A stretch of DNA of 64,000 nucleotides. It comes from Piromyces finnis (lineage: Eukaryota; Neocallimastigomycota; Neocallimastigomycetes; Neocallimastigales; Neocallimastigaceae). Made by a program: the position numbers and the translations under genes. The DNA lies in assembly GCA_002104945.1 (NCBI GenBank), contig MCFH01000039.1, positions 1-64,000 on the forward strand, read 5' to 3'. Below the pieces are notes generated by a model. It did not search any database, was not told the origin of the DNA, and saw nothing but the letters and a program-made list of their open reading frames with translations. Positions 10,935 to 24,652 of this stretch are shown one piece after another. Position 1 is the first letter of the stretch, and every line of letters starts with the position of its first letter.

Positions 10935-12059
10935 TATATATATATTAAAATAATATTAGTATATCTATTGGTATAATAATTTTTTTCCAAATATTATTTA
11001 AATAAATAAATAAATAAAAAAGATAATATTTACTAATTAGGGATAAAATAAATAAGGATTCGTATATTTGAATATTTCTATTTAAATGTTTGAGATGAGA
11101 GAGTTGTATGAATTGAAGAGAAATTATTTTATATTTTAAAGCGACGTTATAATCACCATAAGGTTTTATCATTTCTGATACTGAATATAAACTAAATAAA
11201 AGGGAGAAGTATACTTCTTTATTATATATTCTATCATTAATGATTTTTAAATTTAAAAATGGTACCAATTCAAAAGTTGAATATTGGTATAAACTATTTA
11301 TTAATTCGTAGTTAATAAGAATGTCATATTTTGATTCTTCACTGTTCAAGAGTGGTGCGTCAATAGGTATTCCTTGGTGAAGATAATTACATGCAGAAGA
11401 AAAACTTTCTTTTAGATTACAAAAAAAAAAAAAAGTATATAAAATGAAAGATAATTTAGAATTAGAGAAAATAATGAGTAAAAAAAAAAATGTATTTATA
11501 TTTACTGAAATGGTCAGCTTCGTTAAATTTAACTTTTCTTCCTATTTTTCAAAAAAAAAAAATAATAAAGTAAAAACAAAAATAACATAGAATAATATAT
11601 AAATAAAATTTTAAAAAGAAAAATAACAATTATATGATAAAGAAAATCAAATTTAGTATACTATTATTATCTTTATAATAAATAGTTATAAAATAAGAAT
11701 ATATATTAATTATATACCTCTTTTCTTTGTGACAGAATAAGTACATTCGATATTGTTATATATACATTTTTGACAAGGACGATCGCCTGTACATTTTACT
11801 CTTTTTAATTTGCAGCTATAATAATAATATGTAATATATATTTTATATATTTTGTTAATATTTTATTTTACTTGATAGGATAATTTGTTTTAAGTTCAAT
11901 ACATTGTATATTCTATATATGTATATATATTTAGCAAACACTATTTTCTTTTATAATAATAATAAGAAAAAAGAATAAATGTATATAGACATAAAAAGAT
12001 AGTTACTAATTACAAGCTTGAGTTACTCTTTTTGATTTTTTTTTAGTTGGTTGTTCCAT
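7362..12059 (-). CDS. Zn2Cys6 fungal transcription factor, multi-exon
   Basis: Proposed exons (minus strand): 12059-12007, 11815-11718, 11408-11034, 10810-7362; all phases fit (1324 residues). Exons 1-2 build MEQPTKKKSKRVTQACNYCK and then C-x6-C-x5-C-x2-C-x6-C, a perfect GAL4-type binuclear zinc cluster (Cys 16, 19, 26, 32, 35, 42) preceded by a basic stretch. Exon 3 reads ESFSSACNYLHQGIPID and continues as a fungal-specific regulatory (MHR-like) domain. Exon 4 carries more of this domain, then about 500 residues of Asn/Ser/Pro-rich filler, a helical part with PVVPAIYQVGIVLLAKYVA, and an end with CGGCHSCIHDNHGQC. The exon 3-4 junction is uncertain: the proposed intron would skip FWNPICKIDSGELEDYC, which looks like MHR sequence, and no AG lies before it. 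A slip in the (TAA)n tract is the alternative. Target genes are unknown. Confidence 0.75.
10872..10942. repeat. (TAA)n microsatellite within the Zn2Cys6 gene
   Basis: About 21 uninterrupted TAA units running into a short (TA)n. On the gene strand it reads (ATT)n and lies exactly where exon 3 must connect to exon 4. The two flanking open frames differ by one base, so tract length decides whether read-through would be in frame. Confidence 0.9.
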
Positions 12060-12352
12060 TTGAAAGTCTTTTTTAATAATTATATAGATATGAAATAAAA
12101 GAGCATAACTTTTTATTAAATAAATAAAAAAATAACAATGATTTTTATTAAAATGTATTATTGTATTTATGTATGTATGTTTTATTATTATTTTTTTTTA
12201 ATTCTTTTTTTTTTTCTTTTCTTTTTTTTTTTATTAGTACACATAGTTATCTCTACATGTTTTTATTTTGTTATTATTTTGCTATTAAAAATAATAAACA
12301 TTTATTAATAAAAAATGATATATACTTTTTTTTTTTATTTACTTTTTTCAAT

Positions 12353-12384
<32 letters not shown>

Positions 12385-15280
12385 GAAAAATATAAAGTTT
12401 TTGTAATTTCTAATAAAGAAGAGTTTAACACAATTTATGATTCCGATAATGAAAAAAAAAAAAAAAGAAAGAAGGCAATAAGTTATTATAGCATTGGATA
12501 TCTATCTAAAAAAGTATAAAGATAACAATATTATTCACTTTTAATTCCAGATAGTAATATATTTAATAATTGGTATTTTTAAGTCTTTGTATATATACAT
12601 ATATATATTTATTTTTATTTTTATTTATTTGTTTGTATAAAGAATACTACAACTACACAACTACTGTAACTGTATAGAATTCATTTAAAAAAAAAAAAGT
12701 TTTATAAGTTTAAAAAAGAAAATAAAGTTAAAAATAAAATTAAAATTAAAAAAAAAAAAAAAAGAAAATTTAAAAAAATTTTTTTTAGTGAATTTTATTT
12801 AAAAAATTCTTTGCTTTTTTTTTTTTTTTATTGGAATTAAATGGTTTAAATAAAAAATTATATTCAATTATTATAACTCTATTATAAATTAATTTTATCT
12901 ACTATGATTAAATATTTTTATTAGGCATAGGGTTTAGGTATATCTCTACAGGTAGATAAATAGTTTTTCATTATACATCACTTCGCTCAATTTTTATTAT
13001 AAAGTAATTGTAAGAAAAGGTAGAATAACCACCATTAAACTATTTAATAAATTTTAATTTACTTTTTTCTTTTGAATCGTTTTAATATTTTTATTTTTTA
13101 TCAAAATACAAGCTTTCTGAGTTTAGAATAATTAAAAAACTTAAAAAACTTTATAAATTAAATATTATTTAAATTTTCCTTTTAAATTTCTTTTTTTTTT
13201 TTTTTTTATTATCTGAAGATAAGATAAACCAATATTGTACTAAATAAGATTATAAATCTGTAGTAGTATAAAAATAAAAAAAAGGATAATTCTAATAGTG
13301 TAAATTAAGAATTGTAATAAAACTATATTTTATACTTTTTTTTTTTTTTTATAAAAGTAAATATTATTATTATTATTATTAATAAAACTTTAGATTTTGT
13401 TTATGTATAGATAGTTTTACTTTTTTTTTTTTTTATTATTATTATGGTTTATAAATTTTTAAACTATTCATTTGTGAATTTATTATTTATTATTATTATT
13501 ATTATTTTTTTTTTTTTTTTTTTGGTAATCTAGTAAAATTTATATTTTTTTATTTATATTCAAGGAATTTTTTCAAAAGGAAAGTAAATAATTTAGATAA
13601 ATATTAAATTAATTTTCCTATGTATAAAAGTATAATAATATAGGAAAACTAGTATTATTAATTACTTTAAAATAGTTTTTCTTCTTTTTATCATTTGATC
13701 ATGAATTGTTTATTAATCCTTTGTTTATAATAAAAGTTTATACAAAAAAAAAAAAAAAAAAAAAAATATTCGTATTCATTATTTTTTAATAAAATAAAAA
13801 AAAAAAGTTTAAAATTTAATACTTTAAAAATCCTCACTACTCATGATTCAATTCATATTCCATAGAAAATGAAACTTTTTACACAATTAAAACATTACAA
13901 TATAAATAAAACTATATATATAGTTTTATATAGTTTTAAATTACTCTTGTATAATTTAAAAAAAAAAAAAATTAAAATCTTTTAAAGTTCTCTTTTCTTA
14001 ATTTTTTTTATAAAGAAAAAATATTAATATTTATTTATATTAAAAAAAAAAATTAATAAAAAAATATAAAATTATAAAATAATAGTATTATTTAAAAATA
14101 TATAATAAAAATAATAATAATAAAAGAAAAAACCTTAAAAACTTTTTTTTCTTTTTGTTTCTTAAATCTTTGTAGAATGAAATAAATCATTTATTAATTA
14201 TTATATATATGGAACATCCATTTAATATTAAATGAAAGAAAAAAAAAAAGCGCAAAAAAATGATATAAATTCAATATTTATAATAATATATTCCGTTTAC
14301 CAAAAAAAAAAAATAAAAATAAAAAATAAAATATTTTATTCTATTCATGAATATTAATGAATGGATTATTGGTAAGCAAAAAAAAAAAAAAAAGAATATG
14401 AAATGATGATACTTTTGAAATGATACAGTGGTTATTTAGGTAACGAAAAAAATAAATAAAATATCTTTTAACTGGGATTCTCCTTCATTTAAACGATATA
14501 AAAAAAAAAAACATATATCCCATAAAAATAAGAATAACTATGTAAAATGCACATGATATAATCATGATTTTAATTAGAAATAAGGAAAGAAAATGCACAT
14601 GATATTATCTATTGATTAAATATTATTGGTTGATTAAAACTATTTTATGAAAAATTTTCTTTATTCAATTGCCTACCACCACTACCACCACCACCACCAT
14701 ATATTACCCTTCTTTTTTTTAAAAAAAGACTTTTCTTTTGTAAACCAAAAAAGTAACCACAAAATACCAAAGATGGAAAAGTTTTTTTTTTATTGATGAT
14801 TGCTTTTTTTTTTTTTTTTTTTTGTAAAACTATATTCTATAGATAGGACTTTAGAGTCTTATTGACAAGGATAATTTTTACAAAATTAAAAATCGGTATC
14901 TTTTTTTTTTTAAAAAAAAAAAACAAATGGTTTTTTAAAAATAAATAATAATTAGATTAATTTTTTTATTAGTTGATTATTATTTATCCTTTTTTCTATA
15001 GGTATTATTTAAAAAAAAAAAAAAAAAATAGTATTGCTTTTGTTTTTTATATTATATTTTGTTTTTTTTTTCTAGGTATGGATAAGAAATGAAAATGAAA
15101 AAAAAAAAAAAAGTCTTTCTTTTTTTTGCAATTTATAAAATGTTGAAATATTTCATTTTCCTTTTTTTAAAAAAAAGGAAAAATTCGCGTGAATCAAATT
15201 CATTATTGGAAATATTTCAAGAATATACAAAAAAAAAAATACCTTTTTCCCCCGTTTTTTAAAAAATATAGTTGCTAAAT
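12060..15280. other. 3.2-kb gene-free AT-rich spacer
   Basis: Long A and T runs with occasional (TTA)n (13360-13380, 13485-13505). Only Phe/Ile/Tyr/Lys-type chance frames occur. A motif AAATGCACATGATAT is present twice about 45 bp apart (about 14547 and 14592). From about 14870 to 15280 the sequence alternates A and T runs and includes the 3' flank of the ABC transporter gene. Confidence 0.6.
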
Positions 15281-18200
15281 TTATTGCTTGTGAACACCAC
15301 CATCACCAGCTAAAACCATTTCATAATATTCACCCTTCTTGGCCATTAATTCTTCATGATTACCTTGTTCAACAATCCTACCTTCCTTCATGACGACAAT
15401 AACATCAGAATTCTTAATGGTAGAAAGACGGTGAGCAATGGTAATAGTAGTACGACCTTGAGAAGCTTCTTCAAGAGCTTGTTGAACAATTAATTCGGAT
15501 TCAGCATCAAGGGCAGAGGTAGCTTCATCTAATAATAATACCTTTGGATTACGAACCATGGCACGAGCAATAGCAACACGTTGTTTTTGACCACCACTCA
15601 TTCTTGAGGTACCTAAACCACCAACTAAGGTATCGTAACCTTCTGGAAGTGACATAATAAAGTCATGAATATTAGCCTTCTTAGCAGCTTCAATAATTTC
15701 TTCATCAGTGGCATCTTCCTTACCATAGCGAATATTATCCTTGATAGAAATATTGAAAAGACTTGGTTCTTGGTTAACAACACCAATGTGTTCACGGAAC
15801 CATTTAAGGTTGTATTCAGAATTCTTCTTACCATCAACAATAACTTCACCATGTTGAGCATCATACCAACGTGGTAATAAACCAATAATGGTACTCTTAC
15901 CACAACCAGAACCACCAACAAGAGCTAACATCTTACCTTCTGGAATTTCAATCTTACCGTCACCTAAACGTAAAACAGTAATGTTTGGACGAGATGGATA
16001 ACGGAAACGAAGGTTGTTGAAGGATATGTTACCCTTGAATGGTTCTTGCTTGATACCACTTGGATCACTGGCATCAATCTTAGACTTACGGTCAATAATT
16101 TCAAGAACATGACCGAAAGCTTCAGCTGCCTTATCATAATCTGGAGCAATGGAACTAGCTCTACCAACAGCCATGGCAGTAAAGATAATAGCCATTAAAA
16201 CTCTAAACATATTTTGGAATTCTAATTCACCATTTTTGATAAAGAGAGCACCAGCATAGAAACCAAGAATGTAAGCAAAGAAAGCAACGGCATTACTGAA
16301 ACCAGTACCAACACTACTAATATAGTACTTCTTAACAAGACGCTTTTCTGGTTCAATTAACTTTTCTTCGTATAATTTGCAGAAACGTTCTTCTAAATTA
16401 AGAGCATATACGGTCTTAATAGCAACAATAGCTTCAACAGAAACCTTTGTACTACCTTCAAGAACACGACGCTTTTCTTCATTCTTATTCTTATTGGAAG
16501 ACATTTGAAGGAAGGTACCAACGAAAAGGAATGGAACAGCAACTAATAAAATTAAAGTTAACTTCCAACCGTTACAGAAGGCAATAGTAAAACCAACAAC
16601 AATAGTGACGATAATTTCTAAAACGGAACCAACATTAATATTTAAACCTTGAACTAAACCAGCTTCAGTAGCAAGCTTAGCAGTCAAGGTACCAGTACTA
16701 GTAGTAGCACCACCTGGACCACCACCACCAGCAGATTCCTTACCACTACCAATATCACTACAATCAAAGAAACCAACTTCTTGACGAATCATAGAGTTGT
16801 ACATTTCCTTACGGAAGGTGTAGGATAAGTATTCACCAGCTGTAGAGAAACCACCAATTTGACAGTAGAATGAAATAACATTGGCAACACCGAGTAAAAT
16901 AAACATTAAAGCCCAGAACTTACCATCATCTAATAATTCTTGACCTTGTTTGTTGAAGACATTCATGGCAGAAGCAAAAATGAAAGCAAAGGCAGGTTGA
17001 ATACTACCATTGAAAATAGCACCAATCATACCTAATAAATTAGCCCACCATACTGGTTTGTTGTAAGAAAGGTAACGCTTCCAGTCCATCGAAGCTAATA
17101 AACTTCCACCTGTAATTGGCTTTTGTTGTTCACCAGACTTGACACTAGTGCGAGTGGTATTACGACGATTAAATGAAGCAGTAGAAATGTTGGTTAAAAT
17201 ACGAGAGAGAGTTGTGGTTTCACGTTTGTTTAATAATTCGGCTTCTTCCTTACCCTCTTCTTCTGCGATGGTAATTTTCTTCATTTCTGAATCTTCAACG
17301 TCAGATTCTTCATCCTCAACAACTTCATTTTCTTGAACGTTCATTTCTTGGTTCTTGACAAGATTGTAGTAAACACCTTGCTTTTCCATTAATTCATTGT
17401 GAGTTCCAGATTCAATGATAACACCCTTGTCCATAACAATAATGCAATCAGCATTCTTAACGGTGGTAAGACGATGAGCAATAACTAAAGTAGATCTACC
17501 GGATGAAGCAGAATCTAAAGCAGCTTGTACAACCTTTTCAGATTGATTATCTAAAGCAGAAGTAGCTTCATCTAATAATAAAATCTTTGGATTCATCATT
17601 AAAGCACGAGCGATACAGATACGTTGTTTTTGACCACCACTTAATTGAAGACCTCTTTCACCAGTACTAGTTTGATAACCATTTGGTAATTTTTGAATGA
17701 ATTCATGAGCATTAGCTAATTTAGCAGCAGCTTCGATTTGTTCTTGAGTGGCATCTGGACAGGTAATTGCAATATTTTCAGCAATAGTAGCATCAAATAA
17801 AGTTGGTTCTTGAGAGACAAGACCAATTTGAGTACGTAACCAATGAATATTGTAATCTTCGACAGGTTTACCATCAATTAAAATTTCACCTTCACTCTTT
17901 TCATAGTATCTTTCTAAAAGTTGGACAATAGTAGATTTACCAGAACCGGAAGCACCGACAAGGGCAACAGTTTGACCTGGTTGACAACGGAAACTAATAC
18001 CCTTTAAAATTTCAATATCTGGTCTAGCTGGATAAGTGAAACGAACATTACGGAATTCAATTTCACCGTTAACTGGTGCTTCTGGGCATTCACCAACTTC
18101 AGCATTAATCTTTGGTTTTCTTTCAATAATGTAGAATAATTTAGCAGCTGCACCAGAAGCTTCACCGAATGAGTTAAGGATGTGACCACAACTAGAAATA

Positions 18201-19576
18201 GACATAGCACCCATCATAACACCCATAAAGACTTGAAGTACATCTCCACCAACCATTTCACCCTTGTGAATAAATTTGGAACCGAAATAAAAGGCAATAC
18301 TGTAGGAACAATAGATAATACCGAAAATTAAACCAAAGCAGAAACCAAAGGTTTGAGCCTTAATAATACCGTATCTCTTAGTTGGCTTAAGTTTTTCAAC
18401 ATAACGATCGATTTCCTTTTGTTCATTACCGAAAGAAGCAATGGTACGAATTTGTGAGAAAGCTTCTTGAGCAATACCACCAATAACACCATAAGCATCT
18501 TGAGTTTTCTTTGTATATTTACTTAAAATAGTACCCATTGTACCACCAACTAAAATAAGTGCTGGTAAAATAACAGCCATATATAATGTTAATTTAAAAC
18601 CACTGGTGAAAGCAAGTATGAAACAGAATATAAAAGTGAATACATTTTGAACCAAAATACCGATTTTTGGGCCAATACCTTCTTCGATTAACAAAGTATC
18701 ACTAATAATTCTTGAGGATAATTCACCAGGACTAGTTTTTTCATGCCAGGCGATTTCTTGTCTCATTAAAGAATTGAAAACAAGAGAACGAATCTTTGTG
18801 GTTTGACGAAGAGCAGAGATATTTAAGAAAGCGTAGAAAATGAAAGAACCGATAAATGAAACAACAGCAACGATAGCAAGAATAAGAAGGAATTTATAAA
18901 TGTCTCTAAAAATGACATCCATAGATTTAAACTCTAAGGTAACACTACTTTGCATTGCGCTAGCAGAATTTGCATATTCAGAATCATTAAAAGATTTCAT
19001 AATTTTTTGTAAATCAATATCTGGATGATTCATAGCAAAACCGGCAATACCAGTTTGCATATCTTTTGAAAGAAGAGCACTTACTAATTCTTGTAATATA
19101 CCATCATCTTTAATTCCTGTAATTTTTCTCATAGTTGTATTAATAACAAGAGAAACAAAAATATTGGTCATTGTACCCATACACTTGATCCTATGTAGAA
19201 ATTAATTATTTATAATAATTAACATTATAATAAAATATAAAAATTAAGGATACTATATAAAACTATGATTTTTATGTTTTATGTCACTATATAATAAAAT
19301 TCTATAGTATCACTTTATATCTTTACAAATACAAAAAAAAAAAAGTATTTTTTATATTGACACTTACATAGCAGGCATGGTAGCACCTTGAAGTACTGCA
19401 CCCAAAATACCTACTAAAATCATAAGTTTTTCCTTACCACTAGCATATCTATAAAGTTGAAAGTATGAAACACTTTTAACTTCTTCACCTTCTATACCAA
19501 AAACATCATTTCCTTGATTTTTCTTTTTCTTATTATCCTTTTCAGGTTTAGTATTTTTTTTATTTCTGAATCCCAT
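15281..19576 (-). CDS. full-size ABCB (P-glycoprotein/MDR-type) transporter
   Basis: Two exons on the minus strand: 19576-19368 (209 nt) and 19190-15281; donor GTAAGT and acceptor ATAG join in phase within an ATG codon, giving 1372 residues. Order: Lys-rich cytosolic N terminus, first six-helix domain, NBD1, acidic linker, second membrane domain, NBD2. NBD1 has Walker A GASGSGKST (about residue 485), signature LSGGQKQR (about 586), Walker B ILLLDEATSALD and H-loop IAHRLTT. NBD2 has GGSGCGKST (about 1165), MSGGQKQR (about 1268), VLLLDEATSALD and IAHRLST, so both sites look competent. It is an ATP-driven exporter of hydrophobic compounds or peptides; the substrate is unknown. Oddities: Met instead of Leu opening the second signature, and a Gly-rich insert GGGGPGGATTSTGT after GFFD in the second membrane domain. 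Codon use (GGT, AAG, CCA) fits a well-expressed gene. Confidence 0.95.
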
Positions 19577-20668
19577 TTTTTAACAAATTAAAATGAGTTA
19601 TTATTTAAAAAATTATATTTAATGTATTATATATATTATAATTCAAAAGTATTTTATTTGTATGTATTGAATATATAAATAATATTACTGTTTTTTTTTT
19701 TTTTTTAATAATTTGTAGGTATTTTAATAATTTATATGTATTATGTATAAATAATGTAATATAAAAAGTTTTTTTTTTTTTCCTTTATTTGTATATGTAT
19801 TATTATATATTTATTAGATTTTTATTATATAATTAACATTTCAATCTTTATACATATAGGCAGAGAAAGAAATGATTTTCTTTATTAAATATATTTTTAT
19901 AAATATTAATAATTTTAATTATTTATAATTATAATAATAATAAATAAATAATATAATATTCTATTATTTTTTTTATATAGGATTTATCTTTATATTATTA
20001 TCTATTCTTTTTTTTTTTTCTTTTTAATAATATAAAGTTTTTTTTTTTTTTTTTTGAAAAGTGAATTTTTAAGGAAATTTTGGTATATATATAAATTTAT
20101 CTCATCCTCATCACTACACCACCAAAAAACCAAAAAAACCAAAACTTTTTTAAAACTGAGGAGATATTTATTAATGGTTACACATTAATATATTTATAAT
20201 ATAAATCTTAATAATTAATAATTTATACATTTTATTAATTTTATTTATATTGTAATATATTGTAATATTAATAATATTAGGATTATAAAAAAAGTAATAT
20301 TCTATAGTTTTATATAATAATAGAAAAATCAAATATTTATATATTTTAATATATTTTAAATTGATTTATAATATATAAAAATAATATAAATTTTATATTG
20401 TATGTTTTGAAATTGATTGAATAATAATAAACAAACTTTTTATGTCAATTCTAAATAATATAATAGAATAAATAGAATATATAATAATACTAAATAGTAG
20501 ATAATATTAAATAATAATAATGGATAATAAATGGAATATATTATAAATAATATTAAATAATAATAAATAATGGAATATATAATAAATAATATTAAATAAT
20601 AGATATTACATTAATTATATTATTAAATAAAGAAATGTATTACTTTTCTTAAAAAAAAACAAGCTAAA

Positions 20669-20690
20669 GGTAGGTAGGTAGGTAGGTAGG
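20669..20690. repeat. (TAGG)n tetranucleotide run
   Basis: Five consecutive TAGG units followed by TTAG. It stands out because it is the only G-rich simple repeat in the window. Confidence 0.8.
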
Positions 20691-22146
20691 TTAGTAAAGG
20701 TAAATTAAGGTACAAATAAACCTTTATCATAAAGAAAATGCATTATTTATAAATATATACAATGCTCTATGCAATGCAATTCTATACAACACCATTGAGC
20801 ATTATATATAATTTAAAAAAAAACACAAAATTAATTATGGAAATTTTATTAGTAATTACGATGATATTGTTCTCTTTATAAACGTATTAATTAAATATAT
20901 ATTTATTAATATTTCAATTTCAAATAAATAGAATGTCAAAGGAATAATGAAATTAATAATTTTTGTCATTTTTATTCATTATAATGCTTCAGTGCTAGCT
21001 TTCTATTTAAACTGCCTATTTTAAACTATTGAATAAGCTGTTTTTACTATCCTTTTTTTTTTCTCTTTTTATTTTTTTATTTTACTAACCACTATTGAAA
21101 TGTTTTTTTTTAAAAAAAAATAAAATAATAAAAAGAAAAGATATTTTCATATGAAAATTTAAAATTTTATTTATTTACAAACTTTGGGTAAAAAAAATGA
21201 AAAACATAGAAATTTTATGGCAACTTTCTATTTCTATTCCCTTCGATTTCCTTCTATTTTAATAAGTAAAAAAAAATAAAAAAAAAAGGGCTAAAGGCTA
21301 ACTAGGAATTCAATAAAAAGTAAAATAATATTAAAATCAAACTTTTTAAAGTTACTTTGCAAACTATACGAATGAAAGTATGTAAATAATAAAAATAGAA
21401 TTTAAAATTTTACATTCTCATTCATCTTTCACTTAATCACCTCTGGCTGACTGACAGTAAAATAAAAAGTTTTAAGCTTTTCCTATTTCTTTTTTTTTTT
21501 TTTTTTTTTTGAAAATTTTAATGAATTAGGTTAATTACCCATTCTTTTTTTTTTAATATTTATTATTGGATAAAAAAAATCATTAGATTTTTTTATTACT
21601 AATATTAAAAAATATAATGAAATAAAAATTTTAAAAAACTCAAAGTTTAAGACGACGACATGTACTGTCATAATAATTAGAATAATACTAATTGGAAGAA
21701 ACGGTACAAGACTATAGAGATAGAAATAATAATATTTTTATGGGTTTAAACATCTTTATAGATAGTTTTATCAATTGAAACATTGAACCTTTTTTAAAAA
21801 AAAAAAAAAAACTGGTAAACTGTCACTTTAAAATATAAAATTTAATATTTATTAATAATTATAGTTTGAAAATGGGTGGAGGTGGAGAATGAAACTGTCA
21901 CAAGTTAAATTTATTTATATATAAAAATTACTTTTATTTTTAGTTCATCATTAAATGGTAACTTTATGCATACTTTTTTTTTATTCTACAGCCTAAAAAA
22001 TAAAATATACAAAAAAAAAACATCATTATATTATTCTTTATTTACCTATAAAAGAAATGTTTATAATGAACATTATTCATATACAAAAAAAAAAAAAGAA
22101 ACATCATCACAAATATTATGATAACTATGGATTAAATATTAATTTT

Positions 22147-22422
22147 AAAGTTTATTAATGAAATTAATAAAATGAATATTTTAATAGTATTTAAAGTTTA
22201 TTAATGAAATTAATGAAATGAATATTTTAATAGTATTTAAAGTTTATTAATGAAATTAATGAAATGAGTATTTTAATATTATTTAAATTTTATTAATGAA
22301 ATTAATGAAATGAGTATTTTGATATTATTTAAAGTTTATTAATGAAATTAATGAAATGAGTATTTTAATATTATTTAAAGTTTATTAATGAAATTAATGA
22401 AATGAATATTAAAATAAAGTAA
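22147..22422. repeat. 46-bp minisatellite, about six copies
   Basis: Unit starts AAAGTTTATTAATGAAATTA; copies begin at 22147, 22193, 22239, 22285, 22331 and 22377. Copies differ by single substitutions (AATAAAATG/AATGAAATG, GTATTT/TTATTT, AAAGTTT/AAATTTT). No function evident. Confidence 0.92.
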
Positions 22423-22628
22423 TTGTAGAGTTATGACTTGATATTACAATTATTAAACAGTACATTTAGATAATGTAGTTTCTATTTCTCTACATTATTG
22501 TAAAACGTTTTTTATATTTTTTGTATTGGTTTAGATTATCATCAATGTCTTTGTAATAATAAAAAACAAATTACAATGATAATGTGATGTGATGATGTTA
22601 ATGATATACAATGATAATGTTAATGTTT

Positions 22629-22676
22629 ATTATTCTTATTCTTATTATTATGTTTATTATTATTATTATTATGATG

Positions 22677-22743
<67 letters not shown>

Positions 22744-22890
22744 TAAGTATTATGTTTATTATTATTACTATTATGTTTATTATTATTATTATTATGTTTA
22801 TTATGTTTATTATTATTATTATGTTTATTATGTTTATTATTATTATTATGTTTATTATTATTATTATTATGTTTATTATGTTTATTATTA
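22629..22890. repeat. TTA/TTATG microsatellite
   Basis: A pure (TTA)n core at about 22678-22742, flanked by interrupted TTATTATGTTTATT variants. It produces chance frames of poly-Tyr and poly-Ile on both strands that should not be called genes. Confidence 0.9.
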
Positions 22891-24469
22891 TGTTCATAAA
22901 AACTTGATAAGTAATTTATTTATTGTATTATTAATACTATATAGAATAAAGATTTAAATTTGCTAATAAAAGAATAAAACTAAAATATTTATTTAATACT
23001 ATTCTATTGATTAATAATAAATTAAATAATAACTTGTAAAGATTTTATATTCTAAAAAAAATAAAGTTTGATATATACTTACTAATATAATAATGAATAC
23101 TATAATTATTATATGTTTTAAAGAAAGACAAATAGTAATGAAAGTAATTTGTTAAAAATATAAATATTCATTTATAAATAATTAGCAATTCCAAAAAGGA
23201 TTGAATTTATTAATTATACAAATTGTTAATAAAAAATTTAAATATTTTAAATTCCGCACTTTTTTTTTTTTAATATTCCAAATATTTGGTAAAATTCATG
23301 TCACACACCCAAACAAATATTTAATATATTCAACTAATATACTTTATAGGATAAATTTTAAATGTCTAATGTAGTAGTACATATTAAAAAATAGTTTTTA
23401 CAACTCTTAAAATAATAAGTAATAATTGATATGGAATAATTAATACAGATTGTTATAATAATAAACTATTTTGGACTTATCAAGACATTAGAATAAATAA
23501 ATAACAATTATTGATATGGAATAATTAACACTGATAACTATTATAATAAATATATTGTTATAGATATATAACAATAATAAATTATCAAGATATTACTATA
23601 AGATGATGATTCTATTATTTTTATATTCTTCAGTGGGATAGTTTGAATGAATCATTCTGTTAGGCGATGTATGCCTATTTTTACCTTTCTACTTTGATCA
23701 TCATCACTAAATATCCCTTTTAATTATTATAACATTTTTTTTAATACCCACACAGACATCACCCCCCTAAATTAAAATAACTATATAAAGAAATTTTTAA
23801 TTTATTCTTATTCACTTTTTCTAAATTAAAAATGGTATTAAGCTTGAAATGATACTTTTTTTAAATGATTTAGTAAAAGTTTATTTATTATAATATAAAT
23901 TAAAATTGCTTAATAATGTTGTGTGTAACCTTTGAGACTTTTTTTTCTTTTAATAATTTGACAAGGATTAAAAATAAAAAATAAATTTTAACCATCCTTA
24001 ATTCATTTTGGAATAAATAAAAAAGAGTGTTAAACTATTTTATTATAAAATAAAGTTTTTTATAAATAAATTAATTTTATTTATTAAATAATTGTTGGTA
24101 AAAAAAGTCTATATCACTATCAAAGATTAATTATTAGTTTTTTTAAAAGCAACTTCATAATTTAAATATTTATCTCTTAAATTTTAGATAAATTAGGATA
24201 TTTTTAAAATAATATTATTAGATAGGGTTTTTAGCACTAAATTATATGTTCTATTTTTAATGCTTTATATAATTTATTTCTAATAATGTATGGATTTAAA
24301 TTATTTATTAATTAAGTGTTTTGTTTAAAAATTAATATTTACCTATCTGAATTTTTATTGGTAAAATATTTAATTTAAAAATTTATCTAATTTGTTTATT
24401 TATTTTTTTGAAGATAAATTATATTATGTACTATATAAACTTTGATAATTATTGGTGAAGGGGTTATTT

Positions 24470-24610
24470 ATTTATTCATTCATTCATTATGTATTTATTC
24501 ATTTATTTATTTATTCATTCATTCATTCATTCATTTATTTATGTATTTATTTATGTATTTATTTATTCATTCATTTATTTGTTTATTTATGTATTTATTT
24601 ATTTATGTAT

Positions 24611-24649
<39 letters not shown>

Positions 24650-24652
24650 TAA
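24470..24652. repeat. TTTA/TTCA tetranucleotide tract
   Basis: About 45 tetranucleotide units, mixing ATTT, ATTC and ATGT forms, ending in a pure (ATTT)n block. Open frames across it (Phe-Ile-Tyr-Leu repeats) are artefacts. Confidence 0.9.

Noticed and set aside
20669-20690. (TAGG)n as interstitial telomere sequence
   Set aside because: Fungal telomeres are usually TTAGGG; TAGG units do not match and the run is very short.
22589-22957. Open frames of poly-Tyr/poly-Ile on both strands
   Set aside because: They are readings of the (TTA)n microsatellite, with no other content.
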